Below are positions 1 to 6,892 of a DNA stretch of 10,476 bases, piece by piece; position 1 is the stretch's first letter, and every line of letters begins with the position of its first letter. The translations under genes and the position numbers were made by a program. Below the pieces are notes generated by a model, which did no database searches, had not been told where the DNA came from, and saw nothing but the letters and a program-made list of their open reading frames with translations. Location of the stretch: contig JASKJZ010000053.1 in the NCBI GenBank assembly GCA_030154385.1, positions 1 through 10,476 on the forward strand, read 5' to 3'. Source of the DNA: Clostridiales bacterium. Lineage in GTDB: Bacteria; Bacillota_A; Clostridia; Lachnospirales; Lachnospiraceae.

Positions 1-21
1 AAAATATTCCTCTTTTTTATA

Positions 22-813
22 CTATTTTACAGTATTATTCTCATGCATAAGCTGTACCAAATCAGAAAATGGCAACGTTCCCCCAAACAAATCAAGGGCA
101 CTTCCAATGGTTACATCAATGGCTCCCTGCCCCAGCAGTTTGAGCTCTTTCACATCCTCCATGGTGCCAACTCCCCCTGCATATGTCATAGGAATTCGAT
201 TCCAACCGGATAAAAGTGTGACGAGAGGTCGCTCAATCCCACAGGCCTTTCCCTCTACATCCACTGCATGAATCAAATACTCATCGCAGTACGAGGACAG
301 CTCCTCAAGAATATCCTTTGTTATTTTGACCTGTGTGAACGTTTGCCAACGATTCGTTACAATATAATAATCATCCTCTCGCCTTCGACAGCTTAGATCC
401 AACACAACATTTTCTTTTCCGACTTCACTCTTCAATTGTTCCAAATTGTCATACCGTATCTGGCCATCCTGAAAAACATAAGAAGTAACAATAACATGGG
501 AGGCTCCCGCCTTTAAAAATGTTTCTGCATTCTGGGCGTTGATTCCGCCGCCGATTTGAAGTCCCTTCGGATAAGCATGTAAAGCCTTTCTCGCCTGCTC
601 CATATTTTGATTATGATAGGGAGAATCCGGGGGATTTAATAATATAATATGCCCCCCATCCAGTCCATGCTCCCGGTAAAGCAAAGCATAGTAGGAAGCC
701 CCCTTTTCCGATACAAAATTCTCCAAAGCCTTGCTTCCCTCATCACGTAAGCTACCGCCTACGATTTGCTTTACCGCTCCGTTGTGAATATCAATACATG
801 GACGAAATCTCAT
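22..813 (-). CDS. hisA: Eukaryotic-type HisA (ProFAR isomerase)
   Basis: Phosphoribosylformimino-5-aminoimidazole carboxamide ribotide isomerase, a cytosolic (beta/alpha)8-barrel enzyme that opens the ribose of ProFAR by an Amadori rearrangement in histidine synthesis. The predicted protein has 263 residues. It opens with RPCIDIHNGAVKQIVGG (4-20), whose Asp8 is the expected catalytic base. Other landmarks are the phosphate-site glycines IGGGIN (87-92), VVLDLSCRR (136-144), LIHAVDVEG (180-188), YAGGV (211-215) and IGSALDLFGG (236-245). These resemble yeast His6 as I remember it, rather than the usual bacterial HisA, so this is the eukaryotic-type subfamily. The longest frame begins at 855, but AAGGAGG at 823-829 lies 9 bases before the ATG at 811-813, and the family N-terminus starts there. 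It is last in a minus-strand run, 61 bases after the phosphodiesterase gene. No other his gene is in the window. Identity is very likely; that it supplies the cell's only HisA activity is inference. Confidence 0.93.
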   Translation of the reverse strand: MRFRPCIDIHNGAVKQIVGGSLRDEGSKALENFVSEKGASYYALLYREHGLDGGHIILLNPPDSPYHNQNMEQARKALHAYPKGLQIGGGINAQNAETFLKAGASHVIVTSYVFQDGQIRYDNLEQLKSEVGKENVVLDLSCRRREDDYYIVTNRWQTFTQVKITKDILEELSSYCDEYLIHAVDVEGKACGIERPLVTLLSGWNRIPMTYAGGVGTMEDVKELKLLGQGAIDVTIGSALDLFGGTLPFSDLVQLMHENNTVK

Positions 814-822
814 GTTTATTTT

Positions 823-829
823 CCTCCTT
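823..829 (-). promoter_or_regulatory. Strong ribosome binding site deciding the hisA start
   Basis: The minus strand reads AAGGAGG here, 9 bases upstream of the ATG at 811-813. No comparable site precedes the longer in-frame start at 855. It therefore fixes the hisA N-terminus at the conserved RFRPCIDIHNG sequence. Confidence 0.85.
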
Positions 830-859
830 ACAAGATGCTGCCTCTGTCCTATCAAAATT

Positions 860-871
860 TATATGCATATA
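860..871. repeat. 12-bp perfect palindrome in the yfcE-hisA gap
   Basis: TATATGCATATA reads the same on both strands. It sits 3 bases beyond the stop codon of the phosphodiesterase gene and about 47 bases before the hisA start. It shares the core TATGCATA with a palindrome in the gap upstream of the same phosphodiesterase gene (1462-1471). There is no T-run after it, so it is not a terminator. It could be a protein-binding site or chance in AT-rich DNA. Confidence 0.5.
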
Positions 872-874
872 CGC

Positions 875-1423
875 TTATGGATTTATCGTCTGACAAGAGA
901 TTATAGTACCTTCCATGTTTTTGATTGTAAAAACATGATTTTCATACACCATATAGCTTGACTCATTGCCTTCCTTTGGTATCGAAACAGAGCCTGGATT
1001 AAGGTACCAATTCTCTCCTACCGCTTCCATTGCCTGTACATGGGTATGTCCATGCAACAAGATATCATTCGCCTTTAGCGGAGGCATTTTTCCTTTGTTA
1101 TAAAGATGACCATGTGTCGCAAAAATAGTAAGTCCGTCTACACTAAGAAGAGCATATTCTGCCATTACAGGAAAGGATAGTACCATCTGGTCGACCTCTG
1201 CCTCACAATTTCCTCTGACACAAAGTAAATGTTCCTTTTTACGATTTAGTAGCTCAATAACCTCTTTTGGTGCATAATCTCTAGGAAGATCATTTCTAGG
1301 ACCATGATACAATAAATCACCTAATAAAATTAATTTATCTGCCTCTTCTCTTTCATATGCCTCTATCATTTTACGGCAATAATACGAAGAACCGTGAATA
1401 TCCGATGCAATCATATATTTCAT
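875..1423 (-). CDS. yfcE: YfcE-family metallophosphodiesterase
   Basis: A 182-residue cytosolic calcineurin-like phosphoesterase of the YfcE/MJ0936 type, close to the usual length of about 180. All metal-binding motifs are present in order: SDIHG (7-11, Asp8 and His10), LGDLLYHGPRN (34-44, Asp36), RGNCEAEVD (70-78, Asn72), ATHGH (102-106, His104) and LLHGHTH (122-128, His126 and His128). The GNC in place of the commoner GNH/GND is typical of YfcE members. Family members hydrolyse phosphodiesters in a manganese-dependent way in vitro; the cellular substrate is not known. There is no signal peptide. The start at 1421-1423 has only a weak purine-rich stretch (AAGAGAG) in front of it, and an in-frame ATG three codons later is an alternative. 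It lies 53 bases after proC and 61 bases before hisA, in the same direction. The symbol rests on family resemblance. Confidence 0.88.
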   Translation of the reverse strand: MKYMIASDIHGSSYYCRKMIEAYEREEADKLILLGDLLYHGPRNDLPRDYAPKEVIELLNRKKEHLLCVRGNCEAEVDQMVLSFPVMAEYALLSVDGLTIFATHGHLYNKGKMPPLKANDILLHGHTHVQAMEAVGENWYLNPGSVSIPKEGNESSYMVYENHVFTIKNMEGTIISCQTINP

Positions 1424-1461
1424 AGCTGTTCTCTCTTTCTTTTATTTCTTGTATTTCATTC

Positions 1462-1471
1462 CTATGCATAG
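1462..1471. repeat. 10-bp perfect palindrome in the proC-yfcE gap
   Basis: CTATGCATAG is self-complementary and begins 39 bases upstream of the phosphodiesterase start, just after the proC stop codon. It shares TATGCATA with the palindrome at 860-871 on the other side of the same gene. Its function is unknown and it may be coincidental. Confidence 0.45.
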
Positions 1472-1476
1472 CCTTG

Positions 1477-2289
1477 TTATTTTGTGCGGCTCATCTCGTT
1501 TGCCTTCTTCGTGCAGGCAAATACACCTTCCATGACTGTTCCTCGAAAACCAAGCACTTCAAGCTTAGCAACTGCTGCAATGGTAGTTCCACCAGGTGAG
1601 CAGACCATATCCTTTAGTTCCCCTGGGTGAAGCTTTGTATCCAGCACCATTTTAGCAGCACCAAGCACCGATTGTGCTGCAAATTCATATGCTTGTGCTC
1701 TTGGCATACCGCCCGCTACCGCAGCATCTGCCATTGCTTCTATGAACAAATAGACATAGGCTGGGGAAGAACCACTAACACCAATCACGGTCTCCATCAG
1801 ACTCTCTGGAACGACCTGACAACGTCCAAGGCTTTCAAATATTGTCTTCACCTCCAAAAGTTCATCCTCTGTTACCATCGCATTGGGAGAAAGTGCTGAC
1901 ATACCCTCCATAACAAGCGCAGGTGTATTTGGCATCGTTCGGACAAGCTTTATGTCACGCCCAAACATCGACTCAATCTGCTCCATGGTCTGTCCTGCTG
2001 CAATACTTACAACAAGCGTATTTTCCGGTAAAATCTCACGTATCTGTTTGATTACAGTTGCATAGAAATGCGGCTTAACAGCCAAAAACAGAATGTCTGC
2101 AAACGTTGTCACCTTTTTATTATCCATCGTCGTTTGAATCTGATATTTTTCCTGTAACGCAAGAAGGCCTGTTTCATTGATATCTGACACCATGATTTGC
2201 TCGCCAGAACACAAGCCAGCCTTTCGAATTCCTCCTACGATAGCGCCGCCCATATTTCCGCCGCCAATAAATCCAATTTTTTTATTCAC
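1477..2289 (-). CDS. proC: Pyrroline-5-carboxylate reductase
   Basis: Catalyses the last step of proline synthesis, the NAD(P)H-dependent reduction of 1-pyrroline-5-carboxylate to L-proline, in the cytosol. The 270-residue length matches the family. The N-terminal Rossmann nucleotide-binding loop is GFIGGGNMG (6-14). The central part holds FLAVKP (68-73) and VRTMPNTPALV (116-126). The C-terminal dimerisation and substrate domain holds VSGSSPAYVY (171-180), then the family signature around HPGELKDMVCSPGGTT (221-236). The start codon is GTG (2287-2289 on the plus strand), chosen because the Rossmann strand begins immediately after it. An AGGGAT sequence lies upstream at moderate spacing. It follows proA by 18 bases, so the two are probably co-transcribed and supply consecutive steps. 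No oddities were seen. Confidence 0.96.
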   Translation of the reverse strand: MNKKIGFIGGGNMGGAIVGGIRKAGLCSGEQIMVSDINETGLLALQEKYQIQTTMDNKKVTTFADILFLAVKPHFYATVIKQIREILPENTLVVSIAAGQTMEQIESMFGRDIKLVRTMPNTPALVMEGMSALSPNAMVTEDELLEVKTIFESLGRCQVVPESLMETVIGVSGSSPAYVYLFIEAMADAAVAGGMPRAQAYEFAAQSVLGAAKMVLDTKLHPGELKDMVCSPGGTTIAAVAKLEVLGFRGTVMEGVFACTKKANEMSRTK

Positions 2290-2307
2290 GATTCGATCCC
2301 TGCCCTT

Positions 2308-3564
2308 CTATTCCCGAATTTGTCCATTTCCAAAAATAATATACTTAATTGTTGTCAATGCCAATAGTCCCATAGGACCTCTTGCATGAAGTTTTTGGGT
2401 ACTGATTCCAATTTCTGCTCCAAATCCAAACTCAAAGCCATCTGTAAAGCGAGTGGAGGCATTCACATAAACTGCCGCAGCATCAATTTCTTGTAAAAAG
2501 GTCTGAGAATTTGCATAATCCTTCGTAATAATTGCTTCGGAATGCCCCGTATTATAGGTATTGATATGGGCAATAGCATCCGATAGAGAATCAACCACCT
2601 TTACAGAAATGATTGCATCCAAATATTCCATCCCATAATCCTCTTCGCTTGCTTTTTTGATCCTTGCATCCAAAGCACAACTTCTTTCATCTCCGCGGAT
2701 TTCAACCGATTTTTCTGTTAAAGCCTGGGCAAGAAGTGGTATTACGTCATCTGCTATATTTTGATGCACCACCAGGGATTCGCAAGCATTGCATACACCA
2801 AGGCGCTGCGTTTTAGCATTCACAATTATCCGTACCGCCATATCAATATCCGCAAATTCATCTACATAGACGTGACAGTTTCCAGTACCAGTTTCAATTA
2901 CGGGAATGGTACTATTTTCGACCACCGTCTTGATAAGTCCTGCTCCTCCTCTTGGAATCAAGACATCCACATAGCGATTAAGCCTCATGAATTCTTTTGC
3001 CGTCTCCCGACTGGTATCCTCTAAAAGCAGTAGGGCATCCTCTGGCAGACCTTCTCCTTTTAATGCTTCCCGGATTACGCTTACCAGGGCTTGATTGGAA
3101 AGAAGGGCATCACTTCCCCCTCTTAAAATAGATGCATTTCCCGTTTTAAAACAAAGACCGAACGCGTCCACTGTAACATTTGGTCTTGACTCATAGATAA
3201 TTCCGACCACACCTAGAGGCACTCTCTTTTGGCCAATTAGTAGTCCATTGGGGCGTTGCTTCATTTGCATGACTTCTCCTACCGGATCTTCCAGTCCAAT
3301 TACCTGCATAAGACCCTCGCGCATCCCCTCCATGCGCTCCTTAGTAAGTCGAAGACGATCCACTAAGGACTCTTTGACTCCCTTTTCAATGGCAGCATTT
3401 ACATCCTTCTCATTTTCCGACAAAATGAAATCCCTCTTTTTTTCAAGTGCATCTACAACTGCAAGCAACCCTCGTTCCTTTTCAGGCTGTGTTAATCGGT
3501 TCATTATTCGAGATGCCGCTCTTGCCCTTTTTCCTAATGCTTCCAAATCACACGTATCACTCAT
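2308..3564 (-). CDS. proA: Glutamate-5-semialdehyde dehydrogenase (gamma-glutamyl phosphate reductase)
   Basis: Second step of proline synthesis: NADPH-dependent reduction of gamma-glutamyl phosphate to glutamate-5-semialdehyde, which cyclises to the ProC substrate. The 418 residues match the family length. It is an ALDH-fold protein: [11 protein letters not shown] (124-134), [11 protein letters not shown] (140-150), PRGGAGLI (204-211), [12 protein letters not shown] (224-235), the catalytic cysteine in LGVCNACES (255-263, Cys258 by alignment from memory with the E. coli active site), and the C-terminal signature [16 protein letters not shown] (374-389) followed by [10 protein letters not shown]. 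Its ATG overlaps the truA stop codon in an ATGA, so translation is probably coupled. The partner kinase ProB, usually directly upstream of proA, is not in this window. proC follows after 18 bases. Confidence 0.96.
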   Translation of the reverse strand: MSDTCDLEALGKRARAASRIMNRLTQPEKERGLLAVVDALEKKRDFILSENEKDVNAAIEKGVKESLVDRLRLTKERMEGMREGLMQVIGLEDPVGEVMQMKQRPNGLLIGQKRVPLGVVGIIYESRPNVTVDAFGLCFKTGNASILRGGSDALLSNQALVSVIREALKGEGLPEDALLLLEDTSRETAKEFMRLNRYVDVLIPRGGAGLIKTVVENSTIPVIETGTGNCHVYVDEFADIDMAVRIIVNAKTQRLGVCNACESLVVHQNIADDVIPLLAQALTEKSVEIRGDERSCALDARIKKASEEDYGMEYLDAIISVKVVDSLSDAIAHINTYNTGHSEAIITKDYANSQTFLQEIDAAAVYVNASTRFTDGFEFGFGAEIGISTQKLHARGPMGLLALTTIKYIIFGNGQIRE

Positions 3565-4331
3565 TGTATATCCTCCTTCTTATAAAAAACGGTTTCCAGG
3601 CAAAGCCCCTTTGCCGGAGCCAAAAAACCAGCCTCCCTTCGAAGCCCGCTCTCATATATCGAACCAATCGAGTCAATCGAACGCTTATGAAGGCCAATCT
3701 CTATCAATGTGCCGCTCATAATCCTTACCATATTATAAAGGAACCCACTTCCCTTGTAAACCATCGTTATTTTATCTTGCACAACCTGAAATTCGATTCC
3801 ATATATCGTTCTTATTCCGTTATCTTGTCCCGTTTTAGCTGTCGCAAATCCAGTAAAATCATGCGTTCCTAAAAATAGTTGCGATGCTTCCTTCATTGCT
3901 CCCACATCAAGCTCATCCTCGATTTGATAGACATAATTTCTCTCAAAAACAGGTGAAATCGAAGAATTCCAGATAGTGTATGAATATATTTTTCCTTCCG
4001 CGCTTTTTCTTGCATGAAAGTGTTTTTTACAAGTCTGCATATCTAAAATACTAATATCTGATGGAAGAAGACAATTGGCTTCTCGCTTTTTAGCATCAAA
4101 ATCAAGGCTGTTTTTTTTATGCAAATTTTGTATGCGAAAATTGGCCACCTGCCCTTTTGCATGCACGCCGGCATCCGTTCTTCCAGAACCATGAATTGTT
4201 ACCATTTCCCCAAAGCTCTCCGATAACACATCCTCTAATACACCCTGTATTGTCTTCCTCGTATTGTTCTGTTTTTGCCATCCGTGATAAGCTGTTCCAT
4301 CGTATGCGATTGTTATTGTTATATATTGCAT
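3561..4331 (-). CDS. truA: tRNA pseudouridine(38-40) synthase
   Basis: Isomerises uridine to pseudouridine at positions 38, 39 and 40 of the tRNA anticodon arm; cytosolic and a dimer in characterised members. It has 256 residues, a normal length. [12 protein letters not shown] (10-21) and the catalytic loop [11 protein letters not shown] (48-58, Asp53 the nucleophile) are intact. [14 protein letters not shown] (105-118) carries the conserved active-site tyrosine, and [16 protein letters not shown] (194-209) is the RNA-binding/catalytic core of domain 2. The closing motif reads [12 protein letters not shown] (234-245), where many relatives have Thr before APA. The start has a modest AAAGGG upstream. 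It lies 12 bases after the chemoreceptor gene and overlaps proA by 4 bases. This context differs from the ribosomal-protein L17/ECF-transporter setting known in Bacillus, so a second copy elsewhere is possible. Confidence 0.95.
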   Translation of the reverse strand: MQYITITIAYDGTAYHGWQKQNNTRKTIQGVLEDVLSESFGEMVTIHGSGRTDAGVHAKGQVANFRIQNLHKKNSLDFDAKKREANCLLPSDISILDMQTCKKHFHARKSAEGKIYSYTIWNSSISPVFERNYVYQIEDELDVGAMKEASQLFLGTHDFTGFATAKTGQDNGIRTIYGIEFQVVQDKITMVYKGSGFLYNMVRIMSGTLIEIGLHKRSIDSIGSIYESGLRREAGFLAPAKGLCLETVFYKKEDIQ

Positions 4332-4343
4332 CTATTCTACCCT

Positions 4344-6038
4344 TTATATTTGAAAAAAAGAAACCATGGCATCCAGTTTTTTAGTACTTTCCCCATTTTC
4401 GCGAAGTCGTACCAGCACTTCTCCTAATAGTAGTGACATATCCGAAATTTTTGATGCGATGTCTCCTGTTCCATCCGAGCCCTCAACCGAAGCTCTTGTG
4501 ATTTCGTCAATTGCAATCCGCAGCTCCTTCATGGTTTCATAGAGCTGTTCGGTTATCTCATTAATTTCTGCAACAACAGCCTCTACACTAATTGCATCCT
4601 CTTCATATTGAATGCTGGTTTGTACAAAGGAAGCATAGTCTTGATTCACCTGATGATCCACAAATTCCAATAATTTTTTTGAATCAGCAACTACACTATT
4701 TACCGCATCTGAAACATGATAGGTGATATCATTTATTCGTGACACCGAGTTTTTAGAATTCTCTGCCAGTATACGAATTTCGTCTGCAACGATAGCAAAT
4801 CCCTTTCCAGCTTCTCCCGCTCTGGCTGCTTCTATCGCTGCATTTAAGGCTAATAAATTGGTCTGTGCCGTGATTTCTAAAATAGCATTCGATAATTCCT
4901 TAATTTCTTCCATCGCTGCTGTTTTTCGAATGGATTCCAAAAGCTTTTCATTTGTCTTTTCATAAATATCAGACGCAATTTTTTTGGATGCAACACTATC
5001 CTGCTTTAAGATGTTTGCCCTGTGCTTTATTTCATTGGCAAGTTTTTCTCCCTGTGCCGTTTTATCTTTCATCGTAGCAATTTCACCTTCAATTTCATAG
5101 GTGGATGCATTCATTTGCTCAGCTGCTGCTGATGTATGCATCATACCCACAGAAAGCTGCTGCGTTGTAGCCGCTACTTCCTCCATATTAGCACTCGTGC
5201 TTTCCATACGTTCCAATGAAGAATCGGTCGCTTTCGTGACATTTTTAGATTCTGTCTGGATTGCATGCAGGGTATCCGAAATTTTTTCTTTCATATTTTT
5301 AGCAGAATGTACGATGACCCCAATTTCATCTTTTCGTTTCAGTAAACGCTTCTCAAATGTAAAATTAAAAACGCCTTCCTCCATTTTTTTTAATGTCCCC
5401 TGTACCGTATCTATTTCTTTTGCGATTCCATTTCCAAGCAAATAGGAATAGATAATTCCAATCGTTAACATAAGCAGCGCCAGTAAAATCAGATTTTTCA
5501 TCGTACTAAAAATACGTTCATTTACCACGTTGGTGTATACCCCTACGAACCACATACCAATGATATTTTGATTCGCATCCTTAATCGGTATATAGTATGT
5601 CATAGCGGAGCGACCCAAGATATCTGCTGTTCCAAGGTAAGATTGTCCCTCCTTTAGAACCTTTTTTATCACTGCCTCCGAAGCCTGTGTTCCTACTTTT
5701 CGATTTCCACTCTCATCCACAACATTGGTTGCAATTCTGGTATCTCCCATGAAGACCGTTGCTAATACCTTTGTGTTTCCTGTAAACGCATCAATCAGTT
5801 CATTATTATCATTAATTTTCGTTTCTCCTTTGTAAAGAGCATCCTCCTTTACTGACCAATCACCTGAATACGTCTTTTCAAATAACGCCAATCCCATATT
5901 TGAGTAATTGTGCAACTCTTCTGCGCTTTCTGCGTTCATAAGTGAATGAATGCCATAATACGTAACCCCCACTACTCCTAGTGTCAAAGCAAGAATCACC
6001 AAAACAGCAGAAATTACAATTTTCCATTTTATTTTCAT
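4344..6038 (-). CDS. Methyl-accepting chemotaxis protein with extracytoplasmic Cache-like sensor
   Basis: A 564-residue transmembrane chemoreceptor. Order: short basic N-terminus; membrane helix about 7-29; extracytoplasmic sensor about 30-180; second membrane helix about 182-202; HAMP linker about 203-256; long cytoplasmic coiled-coil hairpin to the end. The sensor holds [14 protein letters not shown] (93-106) and [20 protein letters not shown] (133-152), which look like a single Cache domain of the sCache_3 type. The signalling tip, [20 protein letters not shown] (388-407) then [20 protein letters not shown] (408-427), is the most conserved MCP segment and contacts CheW and CheA. The longest frame starts at 6080, but AAGGAG at 6045-6050 is 6 bases before the ATG at 6036-6038, which opens a typical MKIKWKI receptor start. 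No CheR/CheB-tethering pentapeptide is visible at the C-terminus. The ligand is unknown. It follows the xpt terminator; I saw no convincing promoter in between. truA begins 12 bases after it. Confidence 0.95.
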   Translation of the reverse strand: MKIKWKIVISAVLVILALTLGVVGVTYYGIHSLMNAESAEELHNYSNMGLALFEKTYSGDWSVKEDALYKGETKINDNNELIDAFTGNTKVLATVFMGDTRIATNVVDESGNRKVGTQASEAVIKKVLKEGQSYLGTADILGRSAMTYYIPIKDANQNIIGMWFVGVYTNVVNERIFSTMKNLILLALLMLTIGIIYSYLLGNGIAKEIDTVQGTLKKMEEGVFNFTFEKRLLKRKDEIGVIVHSAKNMKEKISDTLHAIQTESKNVTKATDSSLERMESTSANMEEVAATTQQLSVGMMHTSAAAEQMNASTYEIEGEIATMKDKTAQGEKLANEIKHRANILKQDSVASKKIASDIYEKTNEKLLESIRKTAAMEEIKELSNAILEITAQTNLLALNAAIEAARAGEAGKGFAIVADEIRILAENSKNSVSRINDITYHVSDAVNSVVADSKKLLEFVDHQVNQDYASFVQTSIQYEEDAISVEAVVAEINEITEQLYETMKELRIAIDEITRASVEGSDGTGDIASKISDMSLLLGEVLVRLRENGESTKKLDAMVSFFQI

Positions 6039-6044
6039 ATAGAT

Positions 6045-6050
6045 CTCCTT
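6045..6050 (-). promoter_or_regulatory. Ribosome binding site deciding the chemoreceptor start
   Basis: AAGGAG on the minus strand, 6 bases before the ATG at 6036-6038. It supports the internal start, which places a short basic N-terminus directly before the first membrane helix, over the longer in-frame start at 6080. Confidence 0.75.
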
Positions 6051-6094
6051 TTCCTTGTTACTTTTCCCCTTCAAACTCATCTATCCTAATTGCT

Positions 6095-6132
6095 AAAAAA
6101 TGCAGGAAGCATCCAAAGACGCACCTGCATTT
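6095..6132 (-). terminator. Rho-independent terminator of xpt
   Basis: On the minus strand a 9-bp outer stem AAATGCAGG / CCTGCATTT (arms 6124-6132 and 6098-6106) encloses an inner GCGTC / GATGC stem (one G-U pair) with a TTTG loop. A run of six T (6100 down to 6095) overlaps and follows the descending arm. It begins 27 bases after the xpt stop codon and separates xpt from the chemoreceptor gene. Confidence 0.9.
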
Positions 6133-6159
6133 CTATCAAACTTTTTGCTTTTCACCATC

Positions 6160-6741
6160 TTATTCATTGCGAAAAACAATTTTACCTGTTTGGGCATCCA
6201 TAGATTCTACAATTGCAAGTGATTCTACGCGAACGCCCGAATCACGTACAACCTTTCCGCCGTCTTGGAAACCCTTCTCTATTACGATACCAGCACCAAT
6301 CAAGGTTGCCCCTGAATCCTTTACTAGCTTTGTAAGACCAAGAAGTGCAGCTCCATTCGCCAAAAAATCATCAATAATCAATACCCGATCCTCAGGTCCT
6401 AAGAACTCTTTGGATACGATAATATCATAAACTTTACCGTGTGTAAACGACTCAACTTGGCTTGTATAGGTATCACCAGCAATGTTTTTTGTCTGATTTT
6501 TTTTCGCAAAAACAACTGGAACATTAAAATACTGCGCTACAATGCATGCAACCCCGATACCCGAAGCCTCTATGGTCAATATTTTGTTAATGGAGCAATC
6601 CTTATAGCGCTCCTTAAACTCTTTTCCTATTTCAACAAAGAGTTCAACATCCATCTGATGATTTAAAAAACTATCCACCTTTAGGACATTTCCATCTTTC
6701 ACTTTTCCGTCTTTTTGAATTCTATCTTTTAATAGCTGCAT
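6160..6741 (-). CDS. xpt: Xanthine phosphoribosyltransferase
   Basis: Cytosolic purine-salvage enzyme joining xanthine to PRPP to give XMP, a precursor of GMP. The predicted 193 residues match Bacillus Xpt (about 194). Visible landmarks are VLKVDSFLNHQ (19-29), typical of the family N-terminus; TIEASGIGVA (56-65), the diphosphate-binding region; the PRPP-binding motif VLIIDDFLANGAA (120-132) with its acidic pair; and IEKGFQDGG (154-162), which contributes to purine recognition. The open frame runs up to 6813, but GGAGG at 6748-6752 and the family N-terminus place the start at 6739-6741. It is a single-gene unit: its own promoter at 6785-6813 and a strong terminator at 6095-6132. In Bacillus xpt is controlled by a guanine riboswitch; here the predicted leader is only about 37 bases, too short for one, and no aptamer sequence was found. 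No adjacent xanthine permease gene is present. Confidence 0.96.
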   Translation of the reverse strand: MQLLKDRIQKDGKVKDGNVLKVDSFLNHQMDVELFVEIGKEFKERYKDCSINKILTIEASGIGVACIVAQYFNVPVVFAKKNQTKNIAGDTYTSQVESFTHGKVYDIIVSKEFLGPEDRVLIIDDFLANGAALLGLTKLVKDSGATLIGAGIVIEKGFQDGGKVVRDSGVRVESLAIVESMDAQTGKIVFRNE

Positions 6742-6747
6742 TTTTTT

Positions 6748-6752
6748 CCTCC
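6748..6752 (-). promoter_or_regulatory. Ribosome binding site deciding the xpt start
   Basis: GGAGG on the minus strand, 6 bases before the ATG at 6739-6741. It sets the start at the family-typical N-terminus and rules against the longer in-frame start at 6813, which lies at or upstream of the predicted promoter. Confidence 0.8.
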
Positions 6753-6784
6753 GCTTTTCTTGGTTTGCTTCTGTAATGGCTCTA

Positions 6785-6813
6785 ATTATAAGGAATAATC
6801 CTCTTAAAATCAA
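6785..6813 (-). promoter_or_regulatory. Sigma-A-type promoter of xpt
   Basis: The minus strand reads TTGATT (6808-6813), 17 bases, then a perfect TATAAT (6785-6790). The predicted transcript start near 6778 gives an untranslated leader of about 37 bases. It is back to back with the promoter of the plus-strand gene; the two -35 boxes are 20 bases apart. Confidence 0.65.
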
Positions 6814-6833
6814 CTATCAAATGAAACTTTTAG

Positions 6834-6862
6834 TTTACCTTCGTCTTAAAAAATGGTAAAAT
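6834..6862 (+). promoter_or_regulatory. Extended -10 promoter of the plus-strand unknown gene
   Basis: TTTACC (6834-6839), 17 bases, then TAAAAT (6857-6862) preceded by the extended -10 dinucleotide TG at 6854-6855. The leader to the ATG at 6893 is short, about 24 bases. A short inverted repeat, AAACT-TTT-AGTTT (6825-6837), overlaps the -35 box and could be an operator, but this is weak evidence. Confidence 0.55.
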
Positions 6863-6879
6863 TAAGAAAAAATTTGGTT

Positions 6880-6885
6880 GGAGGT
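6880..6885 (+). promoter_or_regulatory. Ribosome binding site deciding the start of the plus-strand unknown gene
   Basis: GGAGGT, 7 bases before the ATG at 6893-6895. This fixes the start there rather than at an in-frame TTG at 6878. The site lies in a short inverted repeat, AGGT-ACC-ACCT (6882-6892), which could fold over it weakly. Confidence 0.8.
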
Positions 6886-6892
6886 ACCACCT

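Noticed and set aside
3248..3872. Plus-strand open frames of 157 and 141 codons opposite proA and truA
   Set aside because: They are antisense shadows of two confidently identified genes, overlap each other, lack ribosome sites and show no family-like sequence.
4343..4371. Possible truA promoter (ATGCCA, 18 bases, TATAAA on the minus strand) at the end of the chemoreceptor gene
   Set aside because: The predicted transcript start would fall on the truA ribosome site, leaving almost no leader, and the -35 match is poor. Readthrough from upstream is simpler.
6039..6094. Promoter for the chemoreceptor gene, including a flagellar sigma-28 type
   Set aside because: Only a poor TAGGAT element is present, without a matching -35, and there is no TAAA-N15-GCCGATAA pattern. 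It could not be supported.
5981..6430. Plus-strand open frame of 149 codons across the xpt 3' end and chemoreceptor 5' end
   Set aside because: It runs through the complement of the xpt terminator and two real genes, has no ribosome site, and has the Ser/Pro/Phe-rich composition usual for antisense frames here.
6742..6892. Guanine riboswitch or PurR box upstream of xpt
   Set aside because: Expected by analogy with Bacillus, but the predicted leader is only about 37 bases and neither the purine aptamer core nor a PurR-box-like sequence was found on the minus strand.
6880..6892. Minus-strand AGGTGGTACCTCC resembling the T-box core (AGGGTGGNACCGCG)
   Set aside because: It is the complement of the plus-strand ribosome binding site, lies upstream of the xpt promoter, so would not be in the xpt mRNA, and has no specifier stem or terminator around it. 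The resemblance is coincidental.
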